Position numbers and translations under genes: made by a program. A stretch of 64,000 nucleotides of DNA from Pholis gunnellus (taxonomy: Eukaryota > Chordata > Actinopteri > Perciformes > Pholidae): NCBI GenBank assembly GCA_910591455.2, contig OU342816.1:4234476-4298475 (forward strand), in the 5' to 3' direction. Under the pieces are notes generated by a model. The model saw only the letters and a list, made by a program, of their open reading frames with translations. It did not search any database and had not been told where the DNA came from. Positions 1-42,909 of the stretch are shown here, piece after piece; position 1 is the first letter of the stretch, and each line of letters begins with the position of its first letter.

Positions 1-3000
1 CACCATCTCAGTGCACCTCCAGGTGTGCCCTCCCTTGTCGGCCGGTGGCGCTGTCCTCCAAACTGTTTACACATGCCATCAGTGTCTGTATCAGTGTCAG
101 TCGCTACAGTCACCCAGTCTGCTGCTGGTCCCGTCCCGGAGCTCCAACATTTTTTGGTTTCTAATCCCTCCAGACCCGGAGGCCCCCATCGCATCATAAT
201 GGGATTAGCCGCGTGTAATCCAGTCACTTCCCCTACGAAGCAGAACGAGAGAGGGCAACGTCCACCAAGACACTTACACTCTCAGAAACACTGAGGCATT
301 ATTATGAACCACAGAGGGGCATTATTATCTGGACACGCTGCATGCTAATGAGGCGGCTCAGGTCGGCCTGTGAGCCTTTGTTAGGCCTATTGTGAATATA
401 ATGAAGCATAATAATGATATAAGAAACCCCAAATAACTTCTTAAAGCGGAACACCAATGTATGTATTGTTGTTGTTTTTGGATTCAGTCTTAATCTTGAC
501 ATTGAAGTGTATTTGAGTTCCTGTGATAGTCTCTGCCCTCTCGTGGTTTAAACCCTGCCAATAAAATGTAATTTTGGGAGAAGCTGATCTGGAACACAGA
601 CTGTACATAAGAAGATTTATGGATTTATGGACGGCCGGTTTGAAGCCTTGAGTTCGGCAATTCGGCCGTCGCCATCTTGGCTTTTTGCAACCAAGTGAAC
701 AGGAAGTGACCATATCTGGACTGAGGAGGAGTGACGTAGAGGCGCCGTATACGTCTCTGGTAGAGACCTGTCAATCACTGTGTAGCCCCGCCCTCAGCGA
801 TTAGTCAAATGTGATGGACCATGTTCCCTGATGTTCCCTGCAGTGAGCGTGTCAGGTATTCCCAAAGGAGTTGGACTTGTTTCTATTCTATTTGTGGTCA
901 CCTGACCTCTTAAAATTCTCACCTCATTTATAAGAGGATGTACTTTTCCAATATATAAGAAAGATTAAATGTGTCTAAGAGGGAACAACAGGAATTAATG
1001 AAGTAAAAATACGTGAGATCAGAATAAAGAGTTTGATCGTCTTTGTTGATCTCTGATGAGGAGGATGTAGTTTGTGGCTCACGTCACTAGATAACGACAA
1101 TGAGCCAGTTAGATGTTTCTGTACAGTTTCTCTTGAATGTGATGATGTGAAGCAGCTGCTGGGTGGCAGATTGATGCACTTTATTGAGTTAAATGTCTCG
1201 AGTTTAACATTGATGTGATTATTATTACTATTTTCATTTTTTGGGGATAAATTGTATTTGAAAAGTCAGTGGCAGGAAAATAAAACACAATTAGTGACAT
1301 TTAGTGTGTTTTATATCATTCAGTAAAACAACATTCATCAATTAGAAACAAAGCCCAGTAAAATAGAAATGAATAGACATGAAAATATCAAAGAGAGTCT
1401 GTTTTAAAACATGTTACAAATACTGTAGACTTAAAAATGTAGCATTTAAGTGTGCTGTGTTGTGTGATAGTGTCAAGCTTTCTAAGATTTTATTGTAAAT
1501 GGCTTTTCTTAACTCTGCTCATGTGTTTTTGTTATCCACTTTAGCTTCAGGTGTGCACTGCAAACTACAAACTACAACCATTCATCCAGCTACTGTCAGA
1601 CTACTGTTAGTTAAACTCACATCATCACACAGAAATCATGTTTTCTTCAGACCTGTTGTGTCTCCTTTAAGACAGATAGAAAGTCTCACATAAAGAACAC
1701 AGTTGACTCATTTATAGGACTGTAGGGACCTCTAGTGGCCAGCAGACAGAACTGCAGCATGTCAACCATTAAAAACGGATTCACATTCTTTCTTTATTGT
1801 CTTCTATAGATGACATTTGTTTTCACAGTCTGTACTCAGAAATAACATCATATAATTATATAAATGAGCAAAACAAGAACATATTAACAACTGAAGTCTA
1901 TTACAAGGAACACAACTCCTCCTAAATGTGTTTTATTTTAATTTTTTTGCAGATTGTGTGTCTGTATCTGAGTCCAGAGCTGTGTGCAGCTGTAACATGC
2001 ACTGAACTGTGCACACTATAGAATAAGTTTAGTGCTGGATACCAGGTCTGCTGCTTGGTTGGTTATAATAACCGTCATAAAGTTTATGCATTAGCACATC
2101 TAGCAGATGGGAATTAAAGATTAGAATTAAAGATTACCAAAAAAACAATAGAATACAAATATAAACAATTGGGTTATCTGTGATTTATCACCGGAAACAG
2201 CAACCACCTGTGTATAATTTATATTTACTTGTATTATTATTATTTACTGTATTTATTGTTTATTTTTATTGTGCAGCTTGTGTTTATACACTTTGGTCTT
2301 TGTGCGGATTAACAACATTAATAAAATCTTGTTTAATGAGCTTTAAAGGTGTTTGTCGGTGGATTGTGTCACTATTGCAGAAAGCTTTTATCATGTTTCA
2401 AGTCGATATGCTAAGCTAAGCTAACTGGCTGCTGACAGAGACTTGCGTGTGTTGCAAGATTATTTTTTTTATTATTTCCCTAAAAAAAAAGAATCTGGAA
2501 CTATTCCTTTAACTTTAACATTTATCAATAACCACAAAGCCAGAAATAAATCATGTGCAGATGAACTGTTCAGGTGAAGAATGAAAGGATGAAAGGAGGT
2601 GTCGTTACTTTGTTACTTTGTTACCAGTGAAGATGAAGATCACTTCGCGCTACAGCTGTCAAACTGGGACACGCCCACCAGCGGACGAGCTGACCAATCA
2701 CAGGGCTTCCCAGTGGGGACTTTTTCTCCTCCACTGACCAATCCGGACGTTTTAAAAGCGAACCGGAAAAAGGGCGAGAAGTGATTCATGTGAACGGCTC
2801 TGACCCCACCCACAGAATCAGAAGAATATGAGCATGAATCGCCCACGCGTTTTTTAAAATGTGTCCACGTGCTCACCGTACTCATTAAACTCATATATTA
2901 TCCCTGTTGTTCTTCCATACGTACGTATGTTTATAGATATCTCAGATATGTTAACTCGCCTGTGTTCAGTCTCAGATAGAATCACACCAAACTGCGATCA

Positions 3001-3060
3001 CACTTATAGCGATTTAATGCTTACTTACTTATTAGGGAGCGTGTGAGAGGGCATTTTGGG
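1..3060. other. Intergenic sequence upstream of clip2
   Basis: No gene is supported here. Short open frames have no recognisable protein and no splice context. The region is mostly AT-rich, contains one RepA fragment (594-796), and becomes GC-richer towards 2.6 kb. A GGATTA and a reversed GGATTA occur close together at 202-221. An exon of a neighbouring gene cannot be excluded in the first 300 bases but nothing shows it. Confidence 0.5.
594..796 (+). mobile_element. RepA dispersed repeat, copy 1 (left-end fragment)
   Basis: The fragment starts with an ACAGACTGTA-type left end and contains the block around CCATATCTGGACTGAGGAGG followed by GTGACGTAGAG and TACGTCTCTGGTAGAGACC. The same blocks recur in copies near 6.6, 44.1 and 61.3 kb. 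The right two thirds of the element are missing. No coding capacity is seen. Confidence 0.75.
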
Positions 3061-3089
3061 AATTAAGATATTTTAATGGAACATAAATA

Positions 3090-3987
3090 GCCCCTTTTCA
3101 GTTCGGCGTCCGCGCAGTGTTTTCAATAACAGTCCATTTGTGTGAAATCTTTATTTGTATGATTGGCACGGCGGATGCTTTCCATGTGGAGATGCACCGG
3201 CGGAGGCGGTGACGAACACAGGAAGCCTTGTCATAAATGTGGCTTGTTATTGCAAAAGACGGTTTATTTAACCGCTTTTATTGATGCCGAATAAACAAAT
3301 AGGAAGAGTGATTGGAAGGCACTGAGTCATGCCGTTGGGAGTCTCGTATTTTGACCGGTAAGCACGAGCCGGTTTAAATCCACCTCCTTTCAAACGGAGG
3401 ACGTCACGGAGGAGCGCCAGACTGTAGTCGAGTCTCTCCTCTCTTCCCCCAGGAGGCTGTGCTTCAATCCCAGCCCCCTTTGTTCAGTCTAGCCGGTGGG
3501 TTGAGTCAGAGAGGGAGGCTGAGCTAACCCAACACATTCATACACCGACAAGCGTGAGAAGAAACCGGGAAAAAGCAGGTTATCAAGGAGTCCAGGCTGA
3601 GTTTAACCAGAACCAGGGCGACAGAAAAGTTATTTTTGTGTGTGTGTGTGTGTGTGTGTTGCTGATGCTGCGTTTCCGTCGGGGACCCGTGTGCAAGTGT
3701 TCGGCTACAAAACCAGCGATACACCCCCGCTTGCTTTAGCTCTCCTCCTGGGGAAAAAGAAGGAAATGAACCGGCAGCCTAACTGCTACTAAGCCACCCC
3801 CCGGCCCCGGTGCACCGGTCCGGTTTGCTGCCCATCATCCAGCTGATCCACGCTGACTCTCCCTTCAGCTTTTTCTGCTCAGCATCCATATTTGCGTCCC
3901 AGGGAGTGGCAACCACTAATCCTCCCTTTTTTTCACCCTGAAAGCTGGAAGTTGTCCCCTCGGTCGCTCTAATTTCCACACAGAAAG
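3090..3987 (+). promoter_or_regulatory. clip2: clip2 promoter and non-coding first exon region
   Basis: This is a CpG-richer stretch than its surroundings and ends in a strong donor (AAAG, then GTGAGT at 3988). The first coding exon begins directly after an acceptor at 5828, so an upstream non-coding exon is required, and this is the best candidate. A CRE-like GACGTCAC lies near 3400 and a weak ATAAATAG TATA-like string at 3083. The transcription start cannot be placed. A (TG)n tract at 3637-3659 would lie in the 5' UTR. Confidence 0.55.
3665..3792 (+). other. Candidate upstream ORFs in clip2 exon 1
   Basis: If transcription starts upstream of 3665, exon 1 carries two short upstream ORFs: 24 codons starting at 3665, and 8 codons at 3766-3792. 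Both stop before the donor at 3987. They could lower translation of the main frame. This rests entirely on the unproven exon 1 model. Confidence 0.25.
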
Positions 3988-4036
3988 GTGAGTGTTTTCC
4001 TGTATTAATGTGTTTTTTATTATTATTGTTATTTAT

Positions 4037-4060
4037 GGGGGGGGGGGGGGGGGGGGGGGG
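4037..4060 (+). repeat. Poly-G tract of 24 bases
   Basis: An uninterrupted run of 24 G lies 50 bases into clip2 intron 1. On the sense transcript it could fold as a G-quadruplex. Its exact length may be a sequencing artefact. Confidence 0.9.
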
Positions 4061-4779
4061 TGAAGGACAGTCTGGACCACGTTGCCGCAGTAGCTACAAC
4101 AATGGATCAAACTGGCGTTGTGTTGCGTGTTTCTTAGTGAGGTGCGCATTGTCATCCTCATCCTGCTGCTTCCACCCACATGTAAGGTGTCGATTGAGGG
4201 GAAACAAAAAGAATCCAGGCCCATGTGGAGAAAGGCTGCTGTGAAAAGCACACCACTGAGGGCCTTTTAGCACAACCACCAGGTTTAAAGGGATGGGTTA
4301 TTATTTCTATTACCAAGATGAGGCTAAATAGCATGTAATAATGATAAAGCCTGGAATCTGCCTTCCTAACACACAGCGTGTTTTAAAGGCTCGTCCAGAT
4401 GTGTGTTGTTTATTATGGGCTATAACTGCATTATATCTTCTTAATGGCCTCTGGGTAAATGATTCGTAGGCCACGCTCCACTCGGGCACCGGCCTACACT
4501 GACTCCTGTATTCTGTATATTATCAGCTTATTGTTTTATTGATAAGTTGTCCATGAAAGAATGAAAGAAGAGATGGGGGGGAGGGGGTTAAGAATAATGA
4601 TGAATTGACTGTGATAAATATAATCACAATGATCGTGCTAGCATACGTGCGTGCTTTTAAATGTTTTACAGTTTAATTTAAATAAAACTGAAGGTACATA
4701 AACAGGATGTGTGTGTTGAGGAGTCTTACCAGTGAAGCCTCACACATTATTTGTGTTAGTTGAGCTCGTTATGGTGGAG

Positions 4780-5304
4780 TATGTCACACTCCTAAATGTA
4801 AACAAATACCAATATGATTCTTTGTGTTTTTGTCGTTATGTCAAAGAGTCAATTAAGAAGGAAGACCATAAATACAAATGAATAAAAGCTGCAGACTGTA
4901 AAAATGCTTCAAAGGACCACGGGTTCTATTCAGTTTAAGGTTCCCAACATGTTTCTTTAATTTGTGGCCCCTTGTCGTGTGTTATGGCCCAGTGTGGAGC
5001 TAGGAGTACAACCACAACAGTGAAAAGGAAAAAGTCAGAATAAAAGTGAGAGAAAATCTTTCTTATGTCGCACATCTAAATGTAAACAAGTCCTCATATG
5101 ATTCTTTGTGTTTTTGTCGTTATATTTTAGAGTAAAGTAGGAATGAAAACCAGAAATACAATTAAATCAAAGCTGCAGACTGTGAATAAAAGGAGGAACA
5201 AGGGCTCTGCTAAGTTGGTGGTTCCCAACATGTCTCTCTAACTTGTCATGTTTTATGGCCCAGTATGGAGTTAAGAGTACAACCACAACAGGGATTTTAC
5301 TTCT
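4780..5304 (+). repeat. Diverged tandem duplication of about 240 bp in clip2 intron 1
   Basis: Two direct copies, about 4780-5022 and 5064-5304, share the same order of blocks: CTAAATGTAAACAA, ATATGATTCTTTGTGTTTTT, AAGCTGCAGACTGT, GGTTCCCAACATGT, TATGGCCCAGT and GAGTACAACCACAACAG. They differ by substitutions and small indels, so the duplication is old. No coding potential is seen. Confidence 0.8.
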
Positions 5305-5829
5305 AACATTGTTTTAGATTGTTTTCATTTGAAGGATTTCAGATCCCCAAAAGTACCAAATATTTCACAAGAATAAAAGACAAAATCCACTATGACCCCT
5401 CAGATTTATCTAGTGGGTCTGTGACCCTTATGTTGGGCCGCTGCACTAAACCACTCACTGATCCTAAGTATGCACGACACAATCAAGTCATGATGAGATT
5501 AAAAATAGCTGAAAAGTGTTTGAAAACCTTTGTAAATCGTTCTGTGCGGACAGCTCCGCCTTGTCGGCACCCTGTCGTCTCATTCAGGCTGTAGTCTCTG
5601 TGAAAACCAGTTGGTCTGCTCCGACCGGCTGGTCCATTCATACTGGTTTGCAGGCCGGGTGACACATAAGCATGCATCCTTTAGATGACCCCCTTTATTT
5701 ATAATGACACTTCTCCCAGCAGATAAACATGGAGAGCGACGGCCACCGCTCCCCCGTCTAGTGCCTCACCCACCAGCCTTCGTCAACCCAGGAAAAGGAG
5801 CGCTCTGGTTCTCCTTCTGCTTCTGCAGA

Positions 5830-37312
<31,483 letters not shown>

Positions 37313-37950
37313 TATGAGCAGAAGAGACGAGACTGAACCGGGACAAGCGGAGGTCCGTCTTCTTAGAAAAAGCTCTTCATGTTTCTCCTGATCCTGCCAC
37401 GGACGCCTGAAGAAGATTTCAGTTTGCAGTTTTAATACCAAAACAACGAATCTCTTGTCTCCGAGTGAATTTATGTGTCGTTGCAGAAAGCACCTATTAG
37501 CCAATCACGAGGGCCGCTTAAAGTACTATAAAATATACACAGGAAATGGGACATGGACGTGAAGAGATGTTATGGGTACAACTCCTGAGACTTTTGATGC
37601 TTTACAGTAGTTTAGAAAAAATGTCAATCCACAAGTTGCCGGGAACTCTGTGACAATTCTTAGTTTTGAATCGGAAAGAAAACAGCTGACGGACGGCGAT
37701 GTAAAGAACTGAAGGAACTTTGTTTTATTTATTACTTTTACTTTGATCCTTGGCCAGCGATACTCAGAGCGACTCCTCAAGGAAAACTTCAACTGTTATT
37801 TCCACTTGACTTCGTACCTGATTGAGAGAATTGGTCTGTTCACTCTCCTGCTTCCGTGTACAATATGATGAGTAATTGTGGGTTTAATGGAAGTATTAAA
37901 AAGGCCCTTTAAAGTGATTCTGACTAATAAAATCTGTCTTTTGATTATAA
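37313..37950 (+). other. clip2: clip2 3' untranslated region
   Basis: It runs from the stop to just beyond the AATAAA at 37926-37931. It contains no other open frame of note. The cleavage site is inferred. There may be later alternative polyadenylation sites. Confidence 0.65.
37926..37931 (+). terminator. clip2: Candidate polyadenylation signal of clip2
   Basis: A canonical AATAAA about 610 bases after the stop, followed by a T-rich stretch (CTGTCTTTTG). It is the first canonical signal downstream of the coding end. Confidence 0.65.
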
Positions 37951-40930
37951 AACACAAACACAGAAGGCTTGCAAAGTAGCTGGAAAAAAGAAAAAGGTTT
38001 CATCCTTCATCAGGTGGAATCCATTCGTCTCTTTTGGTTGGATTTTTTGGCTAAAACGTCCACAAAAACCTTCTCAACCACTTCCTGCAACATAATCCAC
38101 TTCTCCTGTCTGCATCCATGCGAGTCTGTTCCAAATACTTATTGTTTTTTTCCACCAGTATACAGAAGAATACTGTCTCAATCCTCACGTACCTGTTGAT
38201 ACTAACAACTCCTGACTGCACTGTCAAGAGCAACTTACCATATTCTCAAAGTATCCTGAATTCATTCATTCAGATGTGGGTCCTTAAAGGTACAGTGTGT
38301 GATATTTAGAGCGATCTATTGGCAGAAATGGAATATAATCTTAATGAGAATGTTTTCTTTAATGTGTAATCAACATGCCGTCTTGATTCGCACTGTGTAT
38401 CGTCAATAATTTACTTGCTAATTTCAGAAAAACTGTCTAAATAGTATAAAGAACAAACAAACTCTTTTTAGTGCAATCCGAACGGTGGAATCTGTATTTG
38501 CATTTCTCAGAGTCCCTGTAACATCCGGCATCATAGCACTACTTTTTGTGCCCTCTGAGCCACCGTATGCACCTGAACTAGAGACGTAAACTATCAACTA
38601 AAAACAATAGTGTTGCTAAGAATCAACACAGTATCATAAAACAGGATTTCAAATGTATCAACATTTTCTAACGCAACAAGCAAAGAGACGGCGAAGCAAA
38701 GCCGGGTTTTATTTCCTCTACCACGCTTATATAAGACAAAGAAAAACATTACAGGAAAATCTTATCTAGTTTCTTTTCAGCCGGGTAGAATAATTGCTTT
38801 AACCTCTCGGTTCACTTAATTATCACACACTCTGAAACATCCGTACTGTTGCTATGGTTACTTGCCGTCTAATAAAGGCTGAACTATCATGAGACCCAAT
38901 TTAGAAACGGTGGTTAAAACTATTGACTTGTGTTTCACAATTTATTTCTGTGCCAACGACAACAAGGCTCGGTCCAAACTTTTCTTAAAGGTACAGTGTG
39001 TAACATTTAGAGGGATCTATTGGTTGAAATGCATCATTAATATGTTTTCTTTAGCGGATAATCCCCGGAAATTAGGAACCATTGCGTTTGTCTCACCTTT
39101 AGAATAAGCAGCTTATATCTTCTTGCAGGTTTGGCACACGGGAGAAGTTTCGGTTAGTTGCAGTCTGCCACCTCGCCGCTAGGTGGCGCCAAATCCTACA
39201 CACTGCACCTTTAAAGCTGCCACAAGTTCATTGTGCGTCACCAACAACTGGTTATTTTTATGTATATTCTTAATTCTCCAGGTGTTCAACCACCAATCCT
39301 CTCTTTGGTTATCGGGTACGGTGGCTATTGGGTCAATCTTCCTAAAAAAGTTGTCTTTTTTTTTAGCCATTTCACATCAGTGGACTTCCTGCCAGCTCTG
39401 AGTTATGATATTCAGTTATGATATTCTATGTTTATTAAATGATTATAGGGAATTATTCCCAATGTGTGTGTTCTCAAACCTTATCCGACCCTGTACCGTT
39501 AACACCTCTTACCACTATTTATCCTCTATTTTATTTACTGTAGACTTCGTGTCAGCACAGACTCCGTCCATACACTGGTATTAATTAGCGGTGCAACAAA
39601 GCAGCCCTATTTAAAGCTGTGTATAAATGTACCTGGATTACTTTACTGACCTTTTGTTCAGCTACTGAAGGGCTGTCACATGTTGCACTCATCCCTCCCC
39701 ATCTGGATTTCATTTGCAAAAACATTAAATAGAATTTATACTGTAAGTCTTCCAAAAATATTGTTTTTTTAATCCATAACTAATAGCAGACCGTGTTTGT
39801 AGTTGGTCATATAGGTTGCTGTTGATGCACAGGAGACACTACAGGCGCTGGTCAGCTCGGATAAAAAAATAAAACCTAAATTTTCCATTAGATATTGTAC
39901 ATGGCCTATTCAGCTGGGAGGGTTCATACCCTTTGGGTTATTGCTGCAATGGTTTTGGAGATTGAGTCATTAAATATTAACAATGTGGGAAAAGAGCTGG
40001 TGGTGTTTTATTTCACACTGTCACGTCTGTATGTTTGTTTTTCGGAAGGCACAGGAGACTGGTCTGCAGCCAGATTTCATACCACCAAGAGGCTGGAAAA
40101 TCTGCCAGCAAACCTTAACAATGTATCCAATGCTCAGCCACAAACACAAGATAAAACAAAATCCTGTTGTAAATCTCTCATCTCAGGCAAATATTATGGG
40201 ATTAAAATGACTCCCTGAGAAGAGGAAGCTATAAATCTTTTTTTTTTGTGTGCACCGAGCTCCTGACACCCAGACAGACACTGCATGTTTATTTACAATC
40301 TGTGGGTTTCTCAGCTCCACACATATCACTTCTGGCCTTGGCAAATGTCAGGTCTTATCCACACGTCCCAGGTTTATTTATTTTTTTATGCTCGAGGGCA
40401 GATTAGTCATGCTGGTGACATTTGAATAAATAAGTGATTATTATTTGCAGAAGCAAGCAAATAAAGTGAAAGTAAGGCACAAATCACAATTTATTTTTTT
40501 ATAGTAGTTTTATATATAGCTGAAACTAACCAGATTACTGTGATGTAGCAGATGATATACATGGTTTATAAATTGGGTTTATAAACATTTATTATTAGAT
40601 AACTTTCCTTTTATATTAAACTGTTAAGCTATGTTATAATCACAAGATCTGTGTAATAACTGTCATGGCCAGAAGATCCATTTTGGCTGCTGTGTGGACA
40701 ACTCCTAAAAAGTCATTTTTGGATATTATAAGGTTACAAATATCACATGAAAACCACCTTTGTGCAGAAGTCTGAGGGATTTCCCTGAAAGCATAAATTA
40801 CAAAGTGTGAAGTTGCAGCCAAGTGTGGCAGAGATGGTGATTTAAACACTCACAGTCCTAATACAAATAAATAATTATATCATATTTCCTCATATGTAAA
40901 TTGTATTCCCTGAAGGGTACTTTCCAGAGG
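37951..40930. other. Intergenic region between clip2 and gtf2ird1
   Basis: About 3 kb with no gene. It contains a MITE region at 38284-39214. The stretch 39880-40480 looks unique and could contain conserved non-coding sequence, but nothing in it can be named. The short frames are not supported as genes. Confidence 0.7.
38284..39214 (+). mobile_element. TTAA-flanked MITE, with a second left end upstream
   Basis: A 222-bp element at 38989-39210 begins AGGTACAGTGTGTAACATTT and ends in the inverted form CCTACACACTGCACCT, with TTAA on both sides. A second left end (TTAAAGGTACAGTGTGTGAT) lies at 38284. It is either an older truncated copy or the outer end of a larger 930-bp element. Noncoding. Confidence 0.7.
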
Positions 40931-40940
40931 TTTCCTCCGT

Positions 40941-41223
40941 TAATCCTGTATGTAAATCGCAGCCAATAGATGCTGTTGTTGAGTTGGGCTGGGATTAGCA
41001 GGAGGCGAATGAGTTTCAATTTTACTGGATTACAGAACAAAGAAAGGGGGAAAGGGACACTCTGCTTCTGGTTAAAGGGGGCACAAAAAAGAAGAAATAA
41101 ACTAAGAATAAATACACAAATAATAGACTGTAATACGATCGAAGTCAACAGTGTGATGATCCGGATTACGATGTTTTAGCAGACAGCTAACATTGTGGAT
41201 GGGAATTGCGATCTGATGGATTA
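40941..41223 (+). promoter_or_regulatory. gtf2ird1: Cluster of five GGATTA motifs upstream of gtf2ird1
   Basis: GGATTA occurs at 40992, 41027, 41163 and 41218 on the + strand and as TAATCC at 40941. That is five exact sites in 283 bases, against about 0.14 expected in random sequence of even composition. GTF2IRD1 I-repeats prefer RGATTR/GGATTA. The human gene is reported to repress itself through clustered GGATTA motifs in a conserved upstream region. The position here, just before the probable first exon, fits the same autoregulatory element. Function in this fish is inferred. Confidence 0.6.
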
Positions 41224-41781
41224 AAACGGGGGGAATAAATAAACCTATTCCGGGATTTTGACAGCAGCAACAAGGCTATTTAATCGCTAATTAAGGTGAG
41301 ATTTCGCCGGACCGTTTTTAATATTCATTCAATGAGCGATGATATAGTTTGCTCTCGCGGAGCGTGTTGCTTTTTCGTGACTTGTACATGTAGAAATTTA
41401 CAGATTATAACCGTAATTTCTCTGGACTGAGAGGTGGGAGAGAGAGAGAGAGGGAGAGAGGAGATGAAAGGGAAAAAGTGCTAGCGCTAAGCTAGCAAGA
41501 GAGCTAACCTGCCGTGGGAGCTAACGAGTGTAAACTAGGCTAGTTTAGCTAGCCGTTGGGCTAGTTTAGCCAGCCGTTGGGCTAGTTTATCTAGCGGTTG
41601 GGCTAGTTTAGCCAGCCGTTGGGCTAGTTTATCTAGCGGTTGGGCTAGTTTAGTTAGCGGTTGGGCTAGTTTAGCCAGCCGTTGGGCTAGTTCAGCTAGC
41701 CGTTGGGCTAGTTCCAACGTCTATTATGAGACCGTTAGGCTAAACCAGCCAGCGTTAATTAACGTTAGGCGTTACGTGACG
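41224..41781 (+). promoter_or_regulatory. gtf2ird1: Probable gtf2ird1 promoter and non-coding first exon
   Basis: The start-codon exon at 47262 opens with an acceptor, so a non-coding exon must lie upstream. There are two candidate donors: GTGAGA at 41296 and GTAAGT at 41782. A TATA-like AATAAATAAA string is at 41235 and a (GA)n tract at 41437-41463. CpGs (TCTCGCGGAGCG) occur near 41355. A 21-bp minisatellite would lie in the exon if the second donor is used. Confidence 0.45.
41538..41714 (+). repeat. 21-bp minisatellite, eight copies
   Basis: Units of the form GGCTAGTTTAGCCAGCCGTTG are repeated eight times plus a part unit, alternating mainly between AGCCAGCC and ATCTAGCG variants. Each unit contains GCTAG. 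It sits in the putative 5' end of gtf2ird1. Because 21 is a multiple of 3, the minus strand is open and reads as a Leu/Ala heptad frame; this is not a gene. Confidence 0.95.
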
Positions 41782-42599
41782 GTAAGTAGCGAATAAAGGT
41801 TATTGTTAGCTAGCAGTTAGAGGGACGTCTCCGTGTAACCTTGTGAGAGCTAGTCCATCTGTCTGTCTGTCTGCTAAATTACCCCCCCCCCTTCATCCAT
41901 ATATATATAATGCTAACACTGATAAGGTTACCGAGCTAGAACAACAAAGCCAACTAATAGCTAACTAAACGTAGCAAAGGTAAACCAGAGAAGGAACAAA
42001 CATAGTTTGAACTTCAGCAGAATAGAAAGCTTGTAACTAACAGAGTTAATTCCAACCGTATTAAACTGTAGTAAACAATGGATTACTTAATTGCCTTATC
42101 GTTAATTACACCCCTGTACTAACAGTATAAACGGTCACAGCAGTGTTTCTTCAACTAAAACAGACATTTCTTCAATAAAGCAGACTCTAAATTGTTTGGT
42201 GTGTGTTGCTGTGAATCCAGTCAACTGTATTTAAGAGGGCTGTTTTCTTATTTACTGCTCTCAGCTGTCTGGTTGTAACGTAGCTAGTTGGTACAAGAAG
42301 CTCAAGCTGACTGGGATAAAACTTAGTCAGCTGTCTGGCGGATTGAATTCACAACATGAGGAAAAAATAAGAGATTTCTCAAGAGACTCTCATTTATTTT
42401 TGATAGAGCAGACCTTGACTTTATTTTATTGCACCCAGGTCTCATATCCTGTGGTTTCAAGCCTCTTTTTTGTTGTCTCCTGGGTCCAGCTTTTCTAAAG
42501 TAGTTCTCCCCTCTTCTCTCATGTGATGTGTACTTAATAGCAGTTCTCCTGCTAGCATTTCCCAGCACAAGAAGTTCTCACCACAACTCTCTGTGCCTT

Positions 42600-42909
42600 A
42601 AAACATCTTGCATGAGTACAGTATCATGCCAACATATCTTTCATAAGTATAGTACCACGCCAACACATCTTGCATGAGTACAGTATCATGCCAAAATATC
42701 TTGCATGAGTACAGTACCACGCCAAAACATCTTGCATGAGTACAGTACCACGCCAACATATCTTTCATAAGTATAGTACCACGGGAAAATATCTTGCATG
42801 AGTACAGTATCACGCCAAAACATCTTGCATGAGTTCAGTACCACGCCAAAACATCTTGCATGAGTACAGTATCACGCCAAAACATCTTGCATGAGTATAG
42901 TATCACACC
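42600..42909 (+). repeat. 31-bp minisatellite, 10 copies
   Basis: Ten units of 31 bp, typically beginning AAAACATCTTGCATGAGTAC and ending CCACGCC. Units 2 and 6 share the variant TCTTTCATAAGTATAG, pointing to block duplication of four units. It is unrelated in sequence to the 31-bp array at 12710. Confidence 0.95.

Noticed and set aside
202..221. A GGATTA and a TAATCC close together at the window start
   Set aside because: Only two sites, far from gtf2ird1 and with no gene context. Not enough for a regulatory claim.
41535..41717. Minus-strand 60-codon frame made of Leu-Ala-Gln heptads
   Set aside because: A direct product of the 21-bp minisatellite, whose unit is a multiple of three. No independent sign of a gene.
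42600..42909. CRISPR-like regular 31-bp repeats
   Set aside because: The units are contiguous with no spacers and the DNA is vertebrate. It is a minisatellite; the same holds for 12710-13030.
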